DNA from: Alloalcanivorax profundimaris | Lineage (GTDB): Bacteria; Pseudomonadota; Gammaproteobacteria; Pseudomonadales; Alcanivoracaceae | Length of the DNA stretch: 64,000 bases | Direction: 5' to 3' | Assembly (NCBI RefSeq): GCF_015265435.1 | Contig: NZ_JABJWH010000009.1 | Span: 62,001 to 126,000, forward strand | Shown: positions 29,721-39,106 of the stretch, piece by piece | Layout of the letters: every line of letters starts with the position of its first letter | Position numbering within the stretch: the first letter of the stretch is position 1 | The notes under the pieces: generated by a model | Told to the model about the DNA's origin: nothing | Seen by the model: only the letters and a program-made list of their open reading frames with translations | Database searches by the model: none | Program-made: the position numbers and the translations under genes

Positions 29721-30486
29721 GGTCGAACTCATTGCCGTTGTTGTCCCGGGCCTGGAACCGGTAGGCGGCGTCCTCGCCACCGCTCAGGGTCACCGCCAGT
29801 TCCGGGTTCTCGCTCACCGAGGCGTGCCAGTCGAAGCGCGCCACCGGCTCGCCGTCGCGCAGGAACGCCACCCGTTCCACGTAGAAGGCGTCGACGCTGG
29901 GGATCAGGCCGCTGTCCATGGGGTGGAACAGTTTCACCCGCAGCCGGCTGCCAGCCGGGTCGGCGAACCTGCGGGCCGCCACCCGCCCGAAGGTCTCCGA
30001 CCAGTCGTCCACCTGTTTGGCGATACCGGGGGTGGAGCAGCCGCCGCCCTCGCCTTCCACCCGGGCGCTGCCCACGTACCAGACGCCGTCGCTGAGCAGG
30101 GCGGCGCGCACCGGCGACGACTGCTCCAGGCGCACGTTGAGCGCCACCCGGGCGAGGCCGTCGCTGAGCGGCCGGTAATCGAACACCAGCGGGATCGGGT
30201 TCAGTTCGATCCACAGCAGCATGCGCTGGAAGCGGCCGTCGAAGGCCGGCGCTTCCACCGCCACCGGCACGCGGCCGGAGTCCTCGGCGAAATCCGGCGT
30301 GATCACCCGCACCCGGTCGTCGAAACGCACCGGGGTGTCGCCCAGGAAACGCGCCCGGTAGCGCTCCCACATGAACGACTCCAGGGGATCGTCGGCGGCG
30401 GCAACCGGCACCGGCAACGCCGCCAGCATCAGCATCACCATCACCAGCGGAGCCAGGACACCAGCCGGCGCCGGTCTAGAGTTCAC
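29707..30486 (-). CDS. Quinoprotein dehydrogenase-associated SoxYZ-like carrier
   Basis: Periplasmic protein of 259 residues with a hydrophobic N-terminal signal (to about residue 30). It appears to fuse a SoxY-like domain, with the Cys in GEGGGCSTPG (about residue 150) as candidate carrier, to a SoxZ-like C-terminal domain. In SoxYZ the equivalent Cys carries sulfur; no sox genes are present here. I use the GTG at 30486 with GGAG 8 nt upstream; it overlaps pedF by 11 nt. Together with the zinc hydrolase and PedF it forms a minus-strand unit divergent from exaA. Confidence 0.85.
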   Translation of the reverse strand: MNSRPAPAGVLAPLVMVMLMLAALPVPVAAADDPLESFMWERYRARFLGDTPVRFDDRVRVITPDFAEDSGRVPVAVEAPAFDGRFQRMLLWIELNPIPLVFDYRPLSDGLARVALNVRLEQSSPVRAALLSDGVWYVGSARVEGEGGGCSTPGIAKQVDDWSETFGRVAARRFADPAGSRLRVKLFHPMDSGLIPSVDAFYVERVAFLRDGEPVARFDWHASVSENPELAVTLSGGEDAAYRFQARDNNGNEFDHGIP

Positions 30487-30919
30487 CGGTGGTCTCCAGG
30501 CTCACGGTTTCCAGCCAGGTGCGGATCGCCCACAGGGCCTCCTGGCTCAGGTAATTGGCCATGGGCGGCATCAGCACCCGGCCGTTGCGGCTGGCGCCGT
30601 TGATCACTCTCTCCTTGAACCACTGGTCGCCGTAGTCGCCGTTTTCCAGCTCGCGCAGGTCCGGAGCGATGCCGCCGGACTTGGCTTCCAGGCCGTGGCA
30701 GGAGGCGCAGTTCTGGTTGTAGGCGGAGCGGCCCACTTCCACCGCCAGGTCGTGCTGTTCATGGGGTTCCCGGTAGGGATTGCTGTCGCGCCATTGCTCG
30801 CCGAGATCCTCCAGGCCGCGGGTGTTCACCGATTGCGGCGTGACGTCACCGTGGCCCTGGGCCAGGGGCGCGAGGGGCAGAGTGAGGGCCAGGGCCAGCA
30901 GGGTTGTTGTTCTGATCAT
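30476..30919 (-). CDS. pedF: Cytochrome c550, PedF/ExaB type
   Basis: Periplasmic monohaem cytochrome of 147 residues. A signal peptide (MIRTTTLLALALTLPLAPLAQG) precedes the haem motif NQNCASCHG and the axial Met in VLMPPMANYL. GGIAPDLR and ALWAIRTWLE are PedF hallmarks. It accepts electrons from ExaA and passes them to the respiratory chain. ATG 30919 has AAGGA 11 nt upstream; longer frames are not signal-like. It is the first gene of the unit divergent from exaA, sharing a 202-bp promoter region. Confidence 0.93.
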   Translation of the reverse strand: MIRTTTLLALALTLPLAPLAQGHGDVTPQSVNTRGLEDLGEQWRDSNPYREPHEQHDLAVEVGRSAYNQNCASCHGLEAKSGGIAPDLRELENGDYGDQWFKERVINGASRNGRVLMPPMANYLSQEALWAIRTWLETVSLETTGEL

Positions 30920-31121
30920 GGTCGGGTCCTTTTTGCTCGGGGTTCGCATCGCCCCCCAATCTAGCCAGCCACCCGACCGGGCCATACTCCCCCTTGGACG
31001 CAGAGCCCCCGGGCCCTTGGTCGTAGACCCAATTGACCGGGCGGAATGCGTCGCCGGTCGGTAGCGGCGCCGCCGGCTCCTGCCCCTAAATGGCGGTCTC
31101 GACCATCAAGAGGCTCAAACC

Positions 31122-32963
31122 ATGAAAAAAATAATCGGCGTCCTTTCGGTGTCGACCCTGCTGGGTCTGGGTGCCAGTGGCGGCGCCCTGGCCAAGGACG
31201 TTTCCTGGAAGGACATACTCAACGACGCGAAAACCACCGACGACGTGCTGATGTACGGCCTGGGCGTGCAAGCCCAGCGCTACAGCACCCTGACCAACAT
31301 CAACGCGGACAACGTGGGCATGCTGACGCCGGCCTGGTCATTCTCGTTCGGCGATGAGAAGCAGCGTGGCCAGGAATCCCAGGCCCTGGTCCACGACGGC
31401 GTGATCTACGTGACCGGTTCCTATTCCCGGGTGTTCGCCATCGACGCGCGCACCGGCAAGAAACTATGGGACTACAGCCACCGGCTGCCGGACGACATCC
31501 GGCCCTGCTGCGACGTGGTCAACCGGGGCGCCGCCATCTACGGCGACAAGATCTTCTTCGGCACCCTGGACGCCAGCATCGTGGCGCTCGACAAGGACAC
31601 CGGCCGGGTGGCGTGGCGCAAGAAGTTCGCCGACCACAAGGTGGGCTACACCATGACCGGGGCGCCCACCATCGTGAAGGATCAGAAGACCGGCAAGGTG
31701 CTGCTGATCCACGGCTCCTCCGGGGATGAATTCGGCGTGGTGGGCCGGCTGTTCGCCCGCGACCCGGACACCGGCGAGGAAATCTGGATGCGGCCCTTCG
31801 TGGAAGGCCACATGGGCCGGCTCAACGGCGAGGAAAGCACCCCCAGCGGCGACCCTCGGGCGCCGTCCTGGCCGGACGATCCGGATACCGAAACCGGCAA
31901 GGTGAAAGCCTGGAGCCACGGCGGCGGCGCCCCCTGGCAAAGCGCCACCTTCGACCCGGACACCAACACCATCGTCATCGGCGCCGGCAACCCGGCCCCC
32001 TGGAACGGCTGGGCGCGTACCGCGCCGGGCGGCGACCCGGGGGACTACGACAGCCTCTACACCTCCGGCCAGGTGGGCGTGGACCCGAGCACCGGCGAGA
32101 TCAAGTGGTTCTATCAGCACACCCCCAACGACACCTGGGATTTCTCCGGCAACAACGAGATCGTGCTGTTCGACTACCAGGACGAGAATGGCAAGACCCA
32201 CAAGGCCGGCGCCCACGCCGACCGCAACGGTTTCTTCTACGTCACCGACCGCGCCAGCGGCGAGCTGATCAACGCCTTCCCGTTCGTGGACGGCATCACC
32301 TGGGCCAAGGGCATCGACCTGGACACCGGCCGCCCCATCGAGGTGGAAGGCCAGCGCCCGGCGCGGCTCAAGGACGGCGAGACCCGCTCCAAGGCGGTCG
32401 AGGTGTCACCGCCGTTCCTGGGCGGCAAGAACTGGAACCCCATGGCCTACAGCCGCGACACCGGCCTGTTCTACGTGCCCGCCAACCATTGGAAAGAGGA
32501 CTATTGGACCGAGGAAGTGGAATACAAGCCTGGCTCCGCCTATCTGGGCATGGGCTTCCGCATCAAGAAACTGTTCGACGACCATGTGGGCATCCTGCGC
32601 GCCATGGACCCGACCACCGGCGACGTGGTCTGGCAGCACAAGGAGAAGATGCCGCTGTGGGCCGGCGTGCTGGCCACCCAGGGCAACCTGGTGTTCACCG
32701 GCACCGGCGACGGTTACTTCAAGGCGTTCAACGCGAAAACCGGCGAGGAGCTGTGGAAGTTCCAGGTGGGCACCGGGATCATCTCCCCGCCGATCACCTG
32801 GGAAATGGACGGTGAGCAGTACATCGGCGTGACCGCCGGTTACGGTGGCGCGGTGCCGCTGTGGGGCGGCGACATGGCCGACCTGACCCGGCCGATTTCC
32901 CAGGGCGGCTCCTTCTGGGTGTTCAAGCTGCCCGAGTTCGCCAAGAAACTGGCCCGACAATAA
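31122..32963 (+). CDS. exaA: PQQ-dependent ethanol dehydrogenase ExaA/PedE
   Basis: Periplasmic quinoprotein of 613 residues with a 24-residue signal peptide (ends SGGALA). It oxidises ethanol and other primary alcohols, with PQQ and a metal in an eight-bladed propeller. [11 protein letters not shown] holds the active-site vicinal disulfide, and [11 protein letters not shown] the catalytic Asp. The residue two after that Asp is Ser, so the enzyme should use calcium like PedE/ExaA, not a lanthanide like Ped[21 protein letters not shown] and [17 protein letters not shown] are near-identical to ExaA as recalled. AGAGG lies upstream of the start. No cytochrome is fused; PedF is the partner. Confidence 0.96.
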   Translation: MKKIIGVLSVSTLLGLGASGGALAKDVSWKDILNDAKTTDDVLMYGLGVQAQRYSTLTNINADNVGMLTPAWSFSFGDEKQRGQESQALVHDGVIYVTGSYSRVFAIDARTGKKLWDYSHRLPDDIRPCCDVVNRGAAIYGDKIFFGTLDASIVALDKDTGRVAWRKKFADHKVGYTMTGAPTIVKDQKTGKVLLIHGSSGDEFGVVGRLFARDPDTGEEIWMRPFVEGHMGRLNGEESTPSGDPRAPSWPDDPDTETGKVKAWSHGGGAPWQSATFDPDTNTIVIGAGNPAPWNGWARTAPGGDPGDYDSLYTSGQVGVDPSTGEIKWFYQHTPNDTWDFSGNNEIVLFDYQDENGKTHKAGAHADRNGFFYVTDRASGELINAFPFVDGITWAKGIDLDTGRPIEVEGQRPARLKDGETRSKAVEVSPPFLGGKNWNPMAYSRDTGLFYVPANHWKEDYWTEEVEYKPGSAYLGMGFRIKKLFDDHVGILRAMDPTTGDVVWQHKEKMPLWAGVLATQGNLVFTGTGDGYFKAFNAKTGEELWKFQVGTGIISPPITWEMDGEQYIGVTAGYGGAVPLWGGDMADLTRPISQGGSFWVFKLPEFAKKLARQ

Positions 32964-32972
32964 CCCCCCCCG

Positions 32973-32993
32973 GCCGGCCCTTCGCGGGCCGGC
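32973..32993 (+). other. Strong hairpin after exaA
   Basis: Perfect 8-bp stem GCCGGCCC/GGGCCGGC with a TTCGC loop, beginning 10 nt after the exaA stop and directly after a run of eight C. No proper T-run follows. It probably protects the exaA mRNA or partly stops transcription into the pentapeptide gene. Confidence 0.6.
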
Positions 32994-33013
32994 TCCGTTT
33001 TCGGAGTTTCCCC

Positions 33014-33682
33014 ATGCGAATCCGAGCCAAGCTTCTGCTCAGCACGCTGCTGGTAATGGCCGGCGCCCTGCTGCTGGATACGCCGCCGCGCGCCGACGAC
33101 ACCTGGACGCCACCGCGCCACAACGGCTGCGTGCTGGAACGGAAAACCCAATGCCCCGGCGCCGACCTGAGCGGCGCCGTGCTCGCCAACCTGGACCTGC
33201 GCGGTGCCGATTTCCAGGGCGCCAACCTGCGCGGCGCCGATCTGCGCCATACGGACCTGCGTGGCGTCAATCTGGCCGGCGCCGACCTCGGCGGCGCCGA
33301 TCTGACCCGCGCCATCCTGATCAGCACCAATCTGCGCGGCGCCGACCTGCGGCAGGCCCGGCTGGTGGCCATCGACAGCTGGAATCTGTTCGCCCAGAAG
33401 GCCAACTTCGACGGCGCCGACCTGACCGGGGCCAACCTGGAGTTCGGCCGTCTCACCCGGGCCAGCTGGCGCCACGCGCGCCTGCGGGCCGCCAATCTGG
33501 AGATGGCCTGGATGAACAAATCCAACCTGGAGCACGCCGACCTGCGCGACGCCAACCTGCAGGAAACCAAGCTCAACCTGTCGACGCTGGAAGGCGCCGA
33601 CGTGACCGGCGCGCGCCTGCGCTTCACCAACTTCCAGGGCACCTACATGCGCGATTGCAGCGGCTGCCCCCGGGACTGGTGA
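33014..33682 (+). CDS. Exported pentapeptide-repeat protein of the exa cluster
   Basis: Protein of 222 residues: signal peptide to about 27, then about 30 pentapeptide units (A[DN]LxG pattern, such as GADLRGADLRH and GANLRGADL) from residue 50 to 200 forming a right-handed beta-helix. It has two Cys at the C-terminus (CSGC) and one CVLERKTQC pair near the start, possible disulfides. A pentapeptide gene next to qedH/pedE occurs in Pseudomonas putida, so context is conserved although function is unknown. It follows exaA by 50 nt and overlaps the CXXCW gene start by 4 nt. Confidence 0.9.
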   Translation: MRIRAKLLLSTLLVMAGALLLDTPPRADDTWTPPRHNGCVLERKTQCPGADLSGAVLANLDLRGADFQGANLRGADLRHTDLRGVNLAGADLGGADLTRAILISTNLRGADLRQARLVAIDSWNLFAQKANFDGADLTGANLEFGRLTRASWRHARLRAANLEMAWMNKSNLEHADLRDANLQETKLNLSTLEGADVTGARLRFTNFQGTYMRDCSGCPRDW

Positions 33683-34218
33683 CCGTGCGCGCCGCGCTGA
33701 TCGGGCTGCTGCTGGCGGCATTGCCGGCGCTGGCCGCCGCCGCGCCCGCCTTCGACGCCGACGGCTACCGGCGCCCGCCCTACCGGGCGCCCACCCCGGC
33801 CAGCCTGGACGGCGCCACGGTGCTGGACACCGATGCCCTGGTGGCCCTGCGTCGGCGGCGGCCGGACACGGTACTGATCGACGTCTACAACGCCACCTGG
33901 ACGGCCGGCGACTTTCTGCTGGAACGCCCCCACCCCAGCCTGCCCGGCGCGGTCTGGCTGCCCAATACCGGCACCACGCCGCTGGCGCCGCGCTGGCGGG
34001 CCTACCTGCTGGATCATCTGCGCGCCTTTACCGAGCACGACCGGCAACGGCCGCTGGTGTTCTTCTGCCGCTCGGACTGCTGGCTTTCCTGGAACGCCGC
34101 CCGCCGCGCCCTGGCCGCCGGCCATCCGGCGGTGTACTGGTACCCGCTGGGAGTGGACGGCTGGCGCGCCGCCGGGCGGCCGGTCAGCGGGACGACGCCG
34201 GCGCCTGCGGGGCGCTGA
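33679..34218 (+). CDS. PQQ-dependent catabolism-associated CXXCW motif protein
   Basis: Exported rhodanese-like protein of 179 residues. The hydrophobic N-terminus (LIGLLLAALPALAAAAPA) is a signal peptide. FCRSDCWLSWNAARRAL contains the defining CxxCW. DTVLIDVYNATWTAG and YWYPLGVDGWRAAG fit the rhodanese-like fold. The family accompanies PQQ dehydrogenases with unknown function. I use GTG 33679, overlapping the pentapeptide stop by 4 nt; GTG 33685 is possible. The 3' end overlaps the convergent histidine kinase by 35 nt. Confidence 0.88.
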   Translation: MTVRAALIGLLLAALPALAAAAPAFDADGYRRPPYRAPTPASLDGATVLDTDALVALRRRRPDTVLIDVYNATWTAGDFLLERPHPSLPGAVWLPNTGTTPLAPRWRAYLLDHLRAFTEHDRQRPLVFFCRSDCWLSWNAARRALAAGHPAVYWYPLGVDGWRAAGRPVSGTTPAPAGR

Positions 34219-35629
34219 CGCCGCCCTGCCCCAGGGCCTGCTGCAGGGCCAGCTTCAGCTTCATGGGCTTGAGTGGTTTGTAGAGAAGGGTGTGGCCGCG
34301 CCGGGCGCAGCGCTGCTTGAGCGGCTGCTCGCGGTCGGCGGTGACCATGATCACCGGCAACGGAACCTGGCGGCCGTCGTTGATGCTCTGAGCCACCGCC
34401 AGGCCGTCGTCGCTGTGCGGGTCCAGGTGGTAATCCATGATCAGCGCCAGGGCCGGGTCCTGGCGGGTGTCCACCTGGCGGCGCAGAGCGGCCAGGGATT
34501 CCGCCGCCACCACCTGGCAGCCCCAGCGTTGCAGCAGGGTGCGCATACCGGCGCAGATGGCGCGGTCGTTGTCCACCACCCACACCGTCTGGCCGGCCAG
34601 GGAGGCGGCGCCGTCCGCCGTGGGGGTCAGGGCGCGGCGTTCGGCGGCGCTCAGGGTGGCCACCGGCAGCCGCAGGGAAAACCGGGAGCCGCGCTGCAGC
34701 CGCGAGGTCACCGACAGCGGGTGATCGAGAATGCGGCTGATCTTTTCGACGATGGACAGCCCCAGGCCCAGGCCGCGCTCGTGGTATTTGACCGCCTGCT
34801 TGCCCCGTTTGAATTCCTGGAAGATGTCCCCGATCTGGTCCTCGCCGATGCCGATGCCGGTGTCCGCCACCACCACCTCCACCTGCCCGCCCCGGCGCCG
34901 GCAGCCCAACAGGATGGAGCCACCGCCGGTGTAGCGGATGGCGTTGGACAGCAGATTACGCATCACCCGGTTGAGCAGTTGCGGGTCCGAGCGCACCACC
35001 GCCGAGGTGGGCACGTAACGCAGCCGTAGCCCCTCGCGGGCGGCCATTTGCTTGTATTCCTCGGCAAGAACGTCGAGCAGCTGGCGCAGGGGGAAGGCCA
35101 CCGGCTCGGCGGTGACCACGCCGGCATCCAGCTTGGAGGCGTCCGCCAGGGTGGTGATCAGCGATTCCAGGTCGCGCAGGGCGGTGTTGATGTGGGTAAG
35201 CATGAAGTCCGTGTTCTGGTCCGGCGCGTCCTGCAGGGCGCTGGTGAACAACCGCGCCGCGTTCAGCGGCTGCATCAGATCATGGCTCACCGCGGCCACG
35301 AACTTGGTCTTGGAGATGCTGGCCCGCTCCGCCTTGGCGGTGGCCTCGCGCAGGCGCGCCTCCACCCGGCGGCGCTCCTCGATTTCCTCCAGCAGCTGCT
35401 GGTTGGCCTCGCGCAGGGCCTGGGTGCGCTCGCGCACCTGCTCGGCCAGCACCACGGAGTGCTGAAAGGCGGCGTAGGGCGCGGTGGGCGCCATGCTGCT
35501 CTCTTCCACCCGTTCGATCAGGGCGTCGCAGATGCGCCGCAGGCGGGCGTTCTCCGCCATCAGCCGCGCCTCGTGCAACTGCCAGGGAGACTCCCCGTCA
35601 GGATCCCGGGGTTCGGTGTCGTCGACCAA
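34184..35629 (-). CDS. nahK: Hybrid sensor histidine kinase NahK/ErcS'-like
   Basis: Soluble hybrid kinase of 481 residues. A coiled N-terminus (about 25-125) leads to the HisKA His in AVSHDLMQPLNA, then the HATPase N box NLLSNAIRYT, G1 box ADTGIGIG and G2 box GLGLGLSIVEK. A C-terminal receiver has Asp in LIMDYHLD and Lys in YKPLKPMKL. No membrane segment is seen. It is the NahK/ErcS' type, co-encoded with NosP in Pseudomonas aeruginosa. I use TTG 35629, which overlaps nosP by 32 nt; ATG 35560 with GAGG upstream is a shorter alternative. It presumably feeds ErbR or a phosphorelay. Confidence 0.88.
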   Translation of the reverse strand: MVDDTEPRDPDGESPWQLHEARLMAENARLRRICDALIERVEESSMAPTAPYAAFQHSVVLAEQVRERTQALREANQQLLEEIEERRRVEARLREATAKAERASISKTKFVAAVSHDLMQPLNAARLFTSALQDAPDQNTDFMLTHINTALRDLESLITTLADASKLDAGVVTAEPVAFPLRQLLDVLAEEYKQMAAREGLRLRYVPTSAVVRSDPQLLNRVMRNLLSNAIRYTGGGSILLGCRRRGGQVEVVVADTGIGIGEDQIGDIFQEFKRGKQAVKYHERGLGLGLSIVEKISRILDHPLSVTSRLQRGSRFSLRLPVATLSAAERRALTPTADGAASLAGQTVWVVDNDRAICAGMRTLLQRWGCQVVAAESLAALRRQVDTRQDPALALIMDYHLDPHSDDGLAVAQSINDGRQVPLPVIMVTADREQPLKQRCARRGHTLLYKPLKPMKLKLALQQALGQGGVSAPQAPASSR

Positions 35630-36764
35630 TGACCACCCCCGTCAGTGTCTGGTTGATGTGCATGCCGTTGAATTGCTCGCCGTAGGTGTTGAAGCCCACC
35701 ACCTTGTGCTCGCGCAGCAGCGCCGAGGCCGGCGCGGCGAAACCACCGCTTTCCATCTCCATGCGGCGCAGGCAGCAGTCGCAGCCCAGGGTGACCCAGG
35801 CGGGCCCGAGGCGCGCCTCGATGGCGTTCAGGGTGTCCCGGGTCTCGCCGATCAGCGAGCCGGTGCGCATGGCGGTGAGCACGATGCCGTTCTCCACGGC
35901 GCAGTAGAACGACAGGCTCAGGTCGTCGTTGACGCGCTGGATGGAGCGCGCGTAGTAGTCGCTGTTGATGCGCACCGCCAGCGGGTAGCGGGCGAACACT
36001 TCGTCGTCCAGCCGCGCCACCGGCACGCCCACCAGGCGGGCGTATTCCTCCGCCGCCGGCGCCGCGTTCAGTTCCTGCACCACGCGGCGCTCGGCGTCGG
36101 CGGCGGTGACCACCAGCTTGCGGGTGTCCGGGCGCAGGTGGTGGATGCTGAACACCTCGAAATCCAGGCTGGTGGTGACCATCAGCACGATGGCCGCGTC
36201 GCTGTGGAAGGCGCCGTCGCTGTACACATAGGTGCGCGAGAGCCGGTAGTCGTCGCCGGCGGAGCCGCCGAAGCTGGTGATGCTGCCGAGCGCCGCGTTG
36301 AGGGTGGCGAGCACCATTTCCTCGTTGACGGAAAGACCGTCCAGAAGCGTCAGCACGAAACTGTTGTCGGCGCTCACCGGGCCAGCGGGGCCGTCCCGGC
36401 AGTCGCCGAGCAGGCCGTCGGTGAGCTGCTGGGCGTCGGCCAGGGTGAAACCGTCCAGACGTTCGATCAACCGGTGGGAGACGGCGAAGAAACGGCGGTC
36501 GAAACCGATCGCCACCACCGTGTCGCGGTCGTAACCACGGGCGGTGATTTCCCCGGCGGAGGTGCAGCCGCACAGGGGCACGCCCTGGAACCCCTCGCTG
36601 AGGGCCCCGGCCAGCCGGTCCAGATCGTAATCAATGGAGCAGAAGAACAGCACGAAGCCCAGGTTGGGGTGGCGCAGGCGTTCCGCCAGCGAGCGCGCCG
36701 CCTGCTGCTCATCGCGGGCATCGCTGTAGGCGGTGACGACGGCGTACGGGGGTATCGCGGTCAT
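35598..36764 (-). CDS. nosP: NosP, FIST-domain nitric-oxide-sensing haem protein
   Basis: Protein of 388 residues with FIST-N (about 25-215) and FIST-C (about 225-370) domains. The FIST-N stretch GFVLFFCSIDYDL and the C-terminal VGFNTYGEQFNGMHINQT match recalled NosP (PA1975) features. NosP binds NO through haem and controls its partner kinase NahK. Start 36764 has GGGAGG 5 nt upstream; a longer frame from 36797 is less likely. It sits between NahK and ErbR, as in the Pseudomonas aeruginosa exa region. Confidence 0.88.
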   Translation of the reverse strand: MTAIPPYAVVTAYSDARDEQQAARSLAERLRHPNLGFVLFFCSIDYDLDRLAGALSEGFQGVPLCGCTSAGEITARGYDRDTVVAIGFDRRFFAVSHRLIERLDGFTLADAQQLTDGLLGDCRDGPAGPVSADNSFVLTLLDGLSVNEEMVLATLNAALGSITSFGGSAGDDYRLSRTYVYSDGAFHSDAAIVLMVTTSLDFEVFSIHHLRPDTRKLVVTAADAERRVVQELNAAPAAEEYARLVGVPVARLDDEVFARYPLAVRINSDYYARSIQRVNDDLSLSFYCAVENGIVLTAMRTGSLIGETRDTLNAIEARLGPAWVTLGCDCCLRRMEMESGGFAAPASALLREHKVVGFNTYGEQFNGMHINQTLTGVVIGRRHRTPGS

Positions 36765-36839
36765 GTCGGCCTCCCGGGGAGACATTGTTGTTGTCATGCT
36801 TATTATGCGGCACGCGCCGGCGCCCCGGAACAGCGCGGC

Positions 36840-37514
36840 TCACACCCGCGAGGCCGGCCGGCGCAGATAGGCACCGAAATCAATATCGCCGGCGGCGAGA
36901 ATCGCCTGCACCCGGTTGGTGGCGCCCAGCTTGCGAAGAATCGCCGACACATGGGCCTTGACCGTGCTCTCGGCGATGTTCAGTTCATAGGCGATCACCT
37001 TGTTGGGCTCGCCCCGGGCCATGCGCTCGAACACCTGCAGCTGCTTGCGGGTAAGCGTTTCCAGCACCTCCGGCGGCACCGCGCTTTCCGGCCGCGCCGG
37101 CGCCGCCGCCATGTCGGCGCGGATGATGTCCGAGGGCAGGTAGATGGAACCGGAAAGAATCTGCTCCAGGGCCTGGATCATCCGCTGGCGCGGGGTGGAT
37201 TTGGTGATGAAGCCCACGGCGCCGTAGGTCATGGTCTGCAGGATGACCCGCTTGTCTTCTTCCGCGGACACCACCACCGCCGGCACGGTGGGGAATTCAT
37301 TGCGCAGCTGGATCAGCCCGCCCAGGCCCTGCATGCCCGGCATGTTCAAGTCCAGCAGCACCAGGTCCAGGTCGTCGTTGTCGGCCACCAGGGCCATGGC
37401 GTCTTCCAGGGTGGAAGCTTCCAACAGGGTGCTGCCGGGAAAGCCGTCGTCGATCACCCGGGCGATGGCCTCGCGGAACAGCGGATGGTCGTCGGCGATC
37501 AGGACCTGATACAT
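36840..37514 (-). CDS. erbR: LuxR-type response regulator ErbR/AgmR
   Basis: Two-component response regulator of 224 residues: receiver domain with acidic pocket ADDHPLFRE, phospho-Asp in VLLDLNMPG and Lys in GFITKSTP, then a LuxR helix-turn-helix with [15 protein letters not shown]. Sequence matches the recalled ErbR/AgmR of Pseudomonas, the activator of exaA. It presumably controls the exaA and pedF promoters and perhaps the exaC promoter. Its own promoter gap contains an inverted repeat at 37618-37643. Confidence 0.93.
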   Translation of the reverse strand: MYQVLIADDHPLFREAIARVIDDGFPGSTLLEASTLEDAMALVADNDDLDLVLLDLNMPGMQGLGGLIQLRNEFPTVPAVVVSAEEDKRVILQTMTYGAVGFITKSTPRQRMIQALEQILSGSIYLPSDIIRADMAAAPARPESAVPPEVLETLTRKQLQVFERMARGEPNKVIAYELNIAESTVKAHVSAILRKLGATNRVQAILAAGDIDFGAYLRRPASRV

Positions 37515-37617
37515 GGCGGGCGGACTCCCTGCGCGTCGCTCGTGGTTATTCTTTTCGTTCCCGACAGACTAGCACGACGGCGGCGGGGGCGGACCCCGCC
37601 GCCCGCGCATATTGGTC

Positions 37618-37643
37618 TAAAGTCGTAGGCCGACGGTACTTTA
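37618..37643. promoter_or_regulatory. Inverted repeat upstream of erbR
   Basis: TAAAGT-N14-ACTTTA with perfect 6-bp arms, about 104 nt upstream of the erbR start. It may be a regulatory site or part of a weak hairpin. Low confidence. Confidence 0.35.
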
Positions 37644-37708
37644 GGCGGTAGCGACCCCGAATGTCGCCGCTGCTACAGCGAAGGATATCAAGCGATGGAG
37701 GAGGCCGA

Positions 37709-38152
37709 TCAGCGGTCCAGGGGCTGGCCGCGCGGATCCTCGGAGCCGCTGCGCAGGCGGAAGGTGCCCTCGCCGATGATCAGCAGCTGATCGTTCTCGT
37801 CGAGGATGTCCACGGTGGAATTGAAGATGCGGCTGCCGCCGGCCCGCCTGGTGCCGATGGCGCGGATATAACCGAGCCCGGACTGGCCGGTGAAGGTGGT
37901 GGTCATGGACAGGGTGATCGCCTTGCGGATGCGGTCCGGATACGGGCACCAGGTGCCGGCGCAGGCGCCGGCCACGTCCAGCAGGGTGGCGAGCACGCCA
38001 CCGTGCACGCGATCGGCCAGGTTCAGGTGACGCGGTTCCACCCGCAGGCCGAGTACCGCCCGGCCCTCTTCCCATTCCAGGAACTCGAAGCCCAGCAGGG
38101 CGGGAAAACCGTAATCGAATTTACGCGTCGCCGCGGCCATGTCCATCTTCAT
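37709..38152 (-). CDS. PaaI/YdiI-family hotdog thioesterase
   Basis: Acyl-CoA thioesterase-like hotdog protein of 147 residues. The family motif NLADRVHGGVLATLLDVAG contains the HGG and catalytic Asp region; TTTFTG and RIFNSTVDILDENDQLLI complete the fold. It lies 13 nt after the IclR regulator on the same strand. It may release CoA from a dead-end aryl or acyl-CoA. Start 38152 has no strong ribosome binding site; ATG 38146 is also possible. Confidence 0.88.
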   Translation of the reverse strand: MKMDMAAATRKFDYGFPALLGFEFLEWEEGRAVLGLRVEPRHLNLADRVHGGVLATLLDVAGACAGTWCPYPDRIRKAITLSMTTTFTGQSGLGYIRAIGTRRAGGSRIFNSTVDILDENDQLLIIGEGTFRLRSGSEDPRGQPLDR

Positions 38153-38165
38153 TCAACGGGTCTCG

Positions 38166-38972
38166 TCATACTTCCCGGCCCTGCACCATCTGCCGGACCT
38201 GGTCCACCACCTCCTTGAGGCGCGGGCCGAGATTCTCGATCAGAATTCGGCGACTCAGCCGCAACGACGAGCCACCACAATTGAACGGCACCACCTGGCC
38301 ACCGTTGTCCAGGATCAGCGGCACGCCCACGGCGCTCACGTCCCGGTTCCATTCTCCGTCGGAGGTGACGAAGCCGTATTCCTGGTATTCCTTGCAGGCG
38401 CGCTGCAGACCGCGCTGCACTTCCGGCCAGGCGTCCGGGTTCTGGGCACGGATCGCCTCGTAATAGGGCTCGCGCTCGTTCTCCGGCAGCGCCGCCAGCA
38501 GGGCGCGCCCGGCCGCCGAGGTACCGGTGGCCACCCGCGACCCCACCGACAGGCGCAGCACCAGCGGGCCGGAGCCCTGGCACACCTGGATGTAGGTCAT
38601 GGAGGCGCCGTCCGGAGCGGCGATGGCCACCATGCAGTCGGTGGCGTCGGCCAGTTCCTGCATGAAAGGCCGGGCGATGTCGCGCACCCCTTCACTGGCC
38701 AGGTAACGGTAACCGAGATCCAGCACCCCCGGGCCGAGCCGGTATTTTTCCAGGTTTTCCGCGTAGCGCAGATAACCCAGCTGGGTCAGGGTGGCGGTCA
38801 TCCGCGACACCGTGGGGCGCGGAATGTTGGTGCGTTTGGCCAGTTCCGCGTTGCCCAGGTATTCGTCGGAGGGGCCGAAACAGCGCAGGATGTCCAGGCC
38901 CCGGGCCAGGGCCGTGACGAAATTACGGTCCTTCTCCGCGGCTCCGTCTTTGCCAAGAGCGGCTCGTCGCAT
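38166..38972 (-). CDS. IclR-family transcriptional regulator
   Basis: Regulator of 268 residues with an N-terminal winged helix-turn-helix (IPRPTVSRMTATLTQLGYL, about 50-70) and a GAF-like effector domain. RLSVGSRVATGTSAAGRALLAAL and AVGVPLILDNGG are typical of the PcaR/PobR group, which binds aromatic or acyl effectors. GAGGA lies upstream of the start. It precedes the thioesterase and is upstream of an SDR gene on the same strand; its targets are probably these local genes. Confidence 0.92.
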   Translation of the reverse strand: MRRAALGKDGAAEKDRNFVTALARGLDILRCFGPSDEYLGNAELAKRTNIPRPTVSRMTATLTQLGYLRYAENLEKYRLGPGVLDLGYRYLASEGVRDIARPFMQELADATDCMVAIAAPDGASMTYIQVCQGSGPLVLRLSVGSRVATGTSAAGRALLAALPENEREPYYEAIRAQNPDAWPEVQRGLQRACKEYQEYGFVTSDGEWNRDVSAVGVPLILDNGGQVVPFNCGGSSLRLSRRILIENLGPRLKEVVDQVRQMVQGREV

Positions 38973-39106
38973 GGGTTGTCTTCCTCAATCAGGCTTCGGG
39001 ATGATGAATCGCTTTTATATTTGTTTATAAAACGGGCAAATATATCAAAAAGCCGTTTCACATAGGACCCCCTGTCGGGGGCCGTCTCGGTGTCGTTATG
39101 GGGTGT

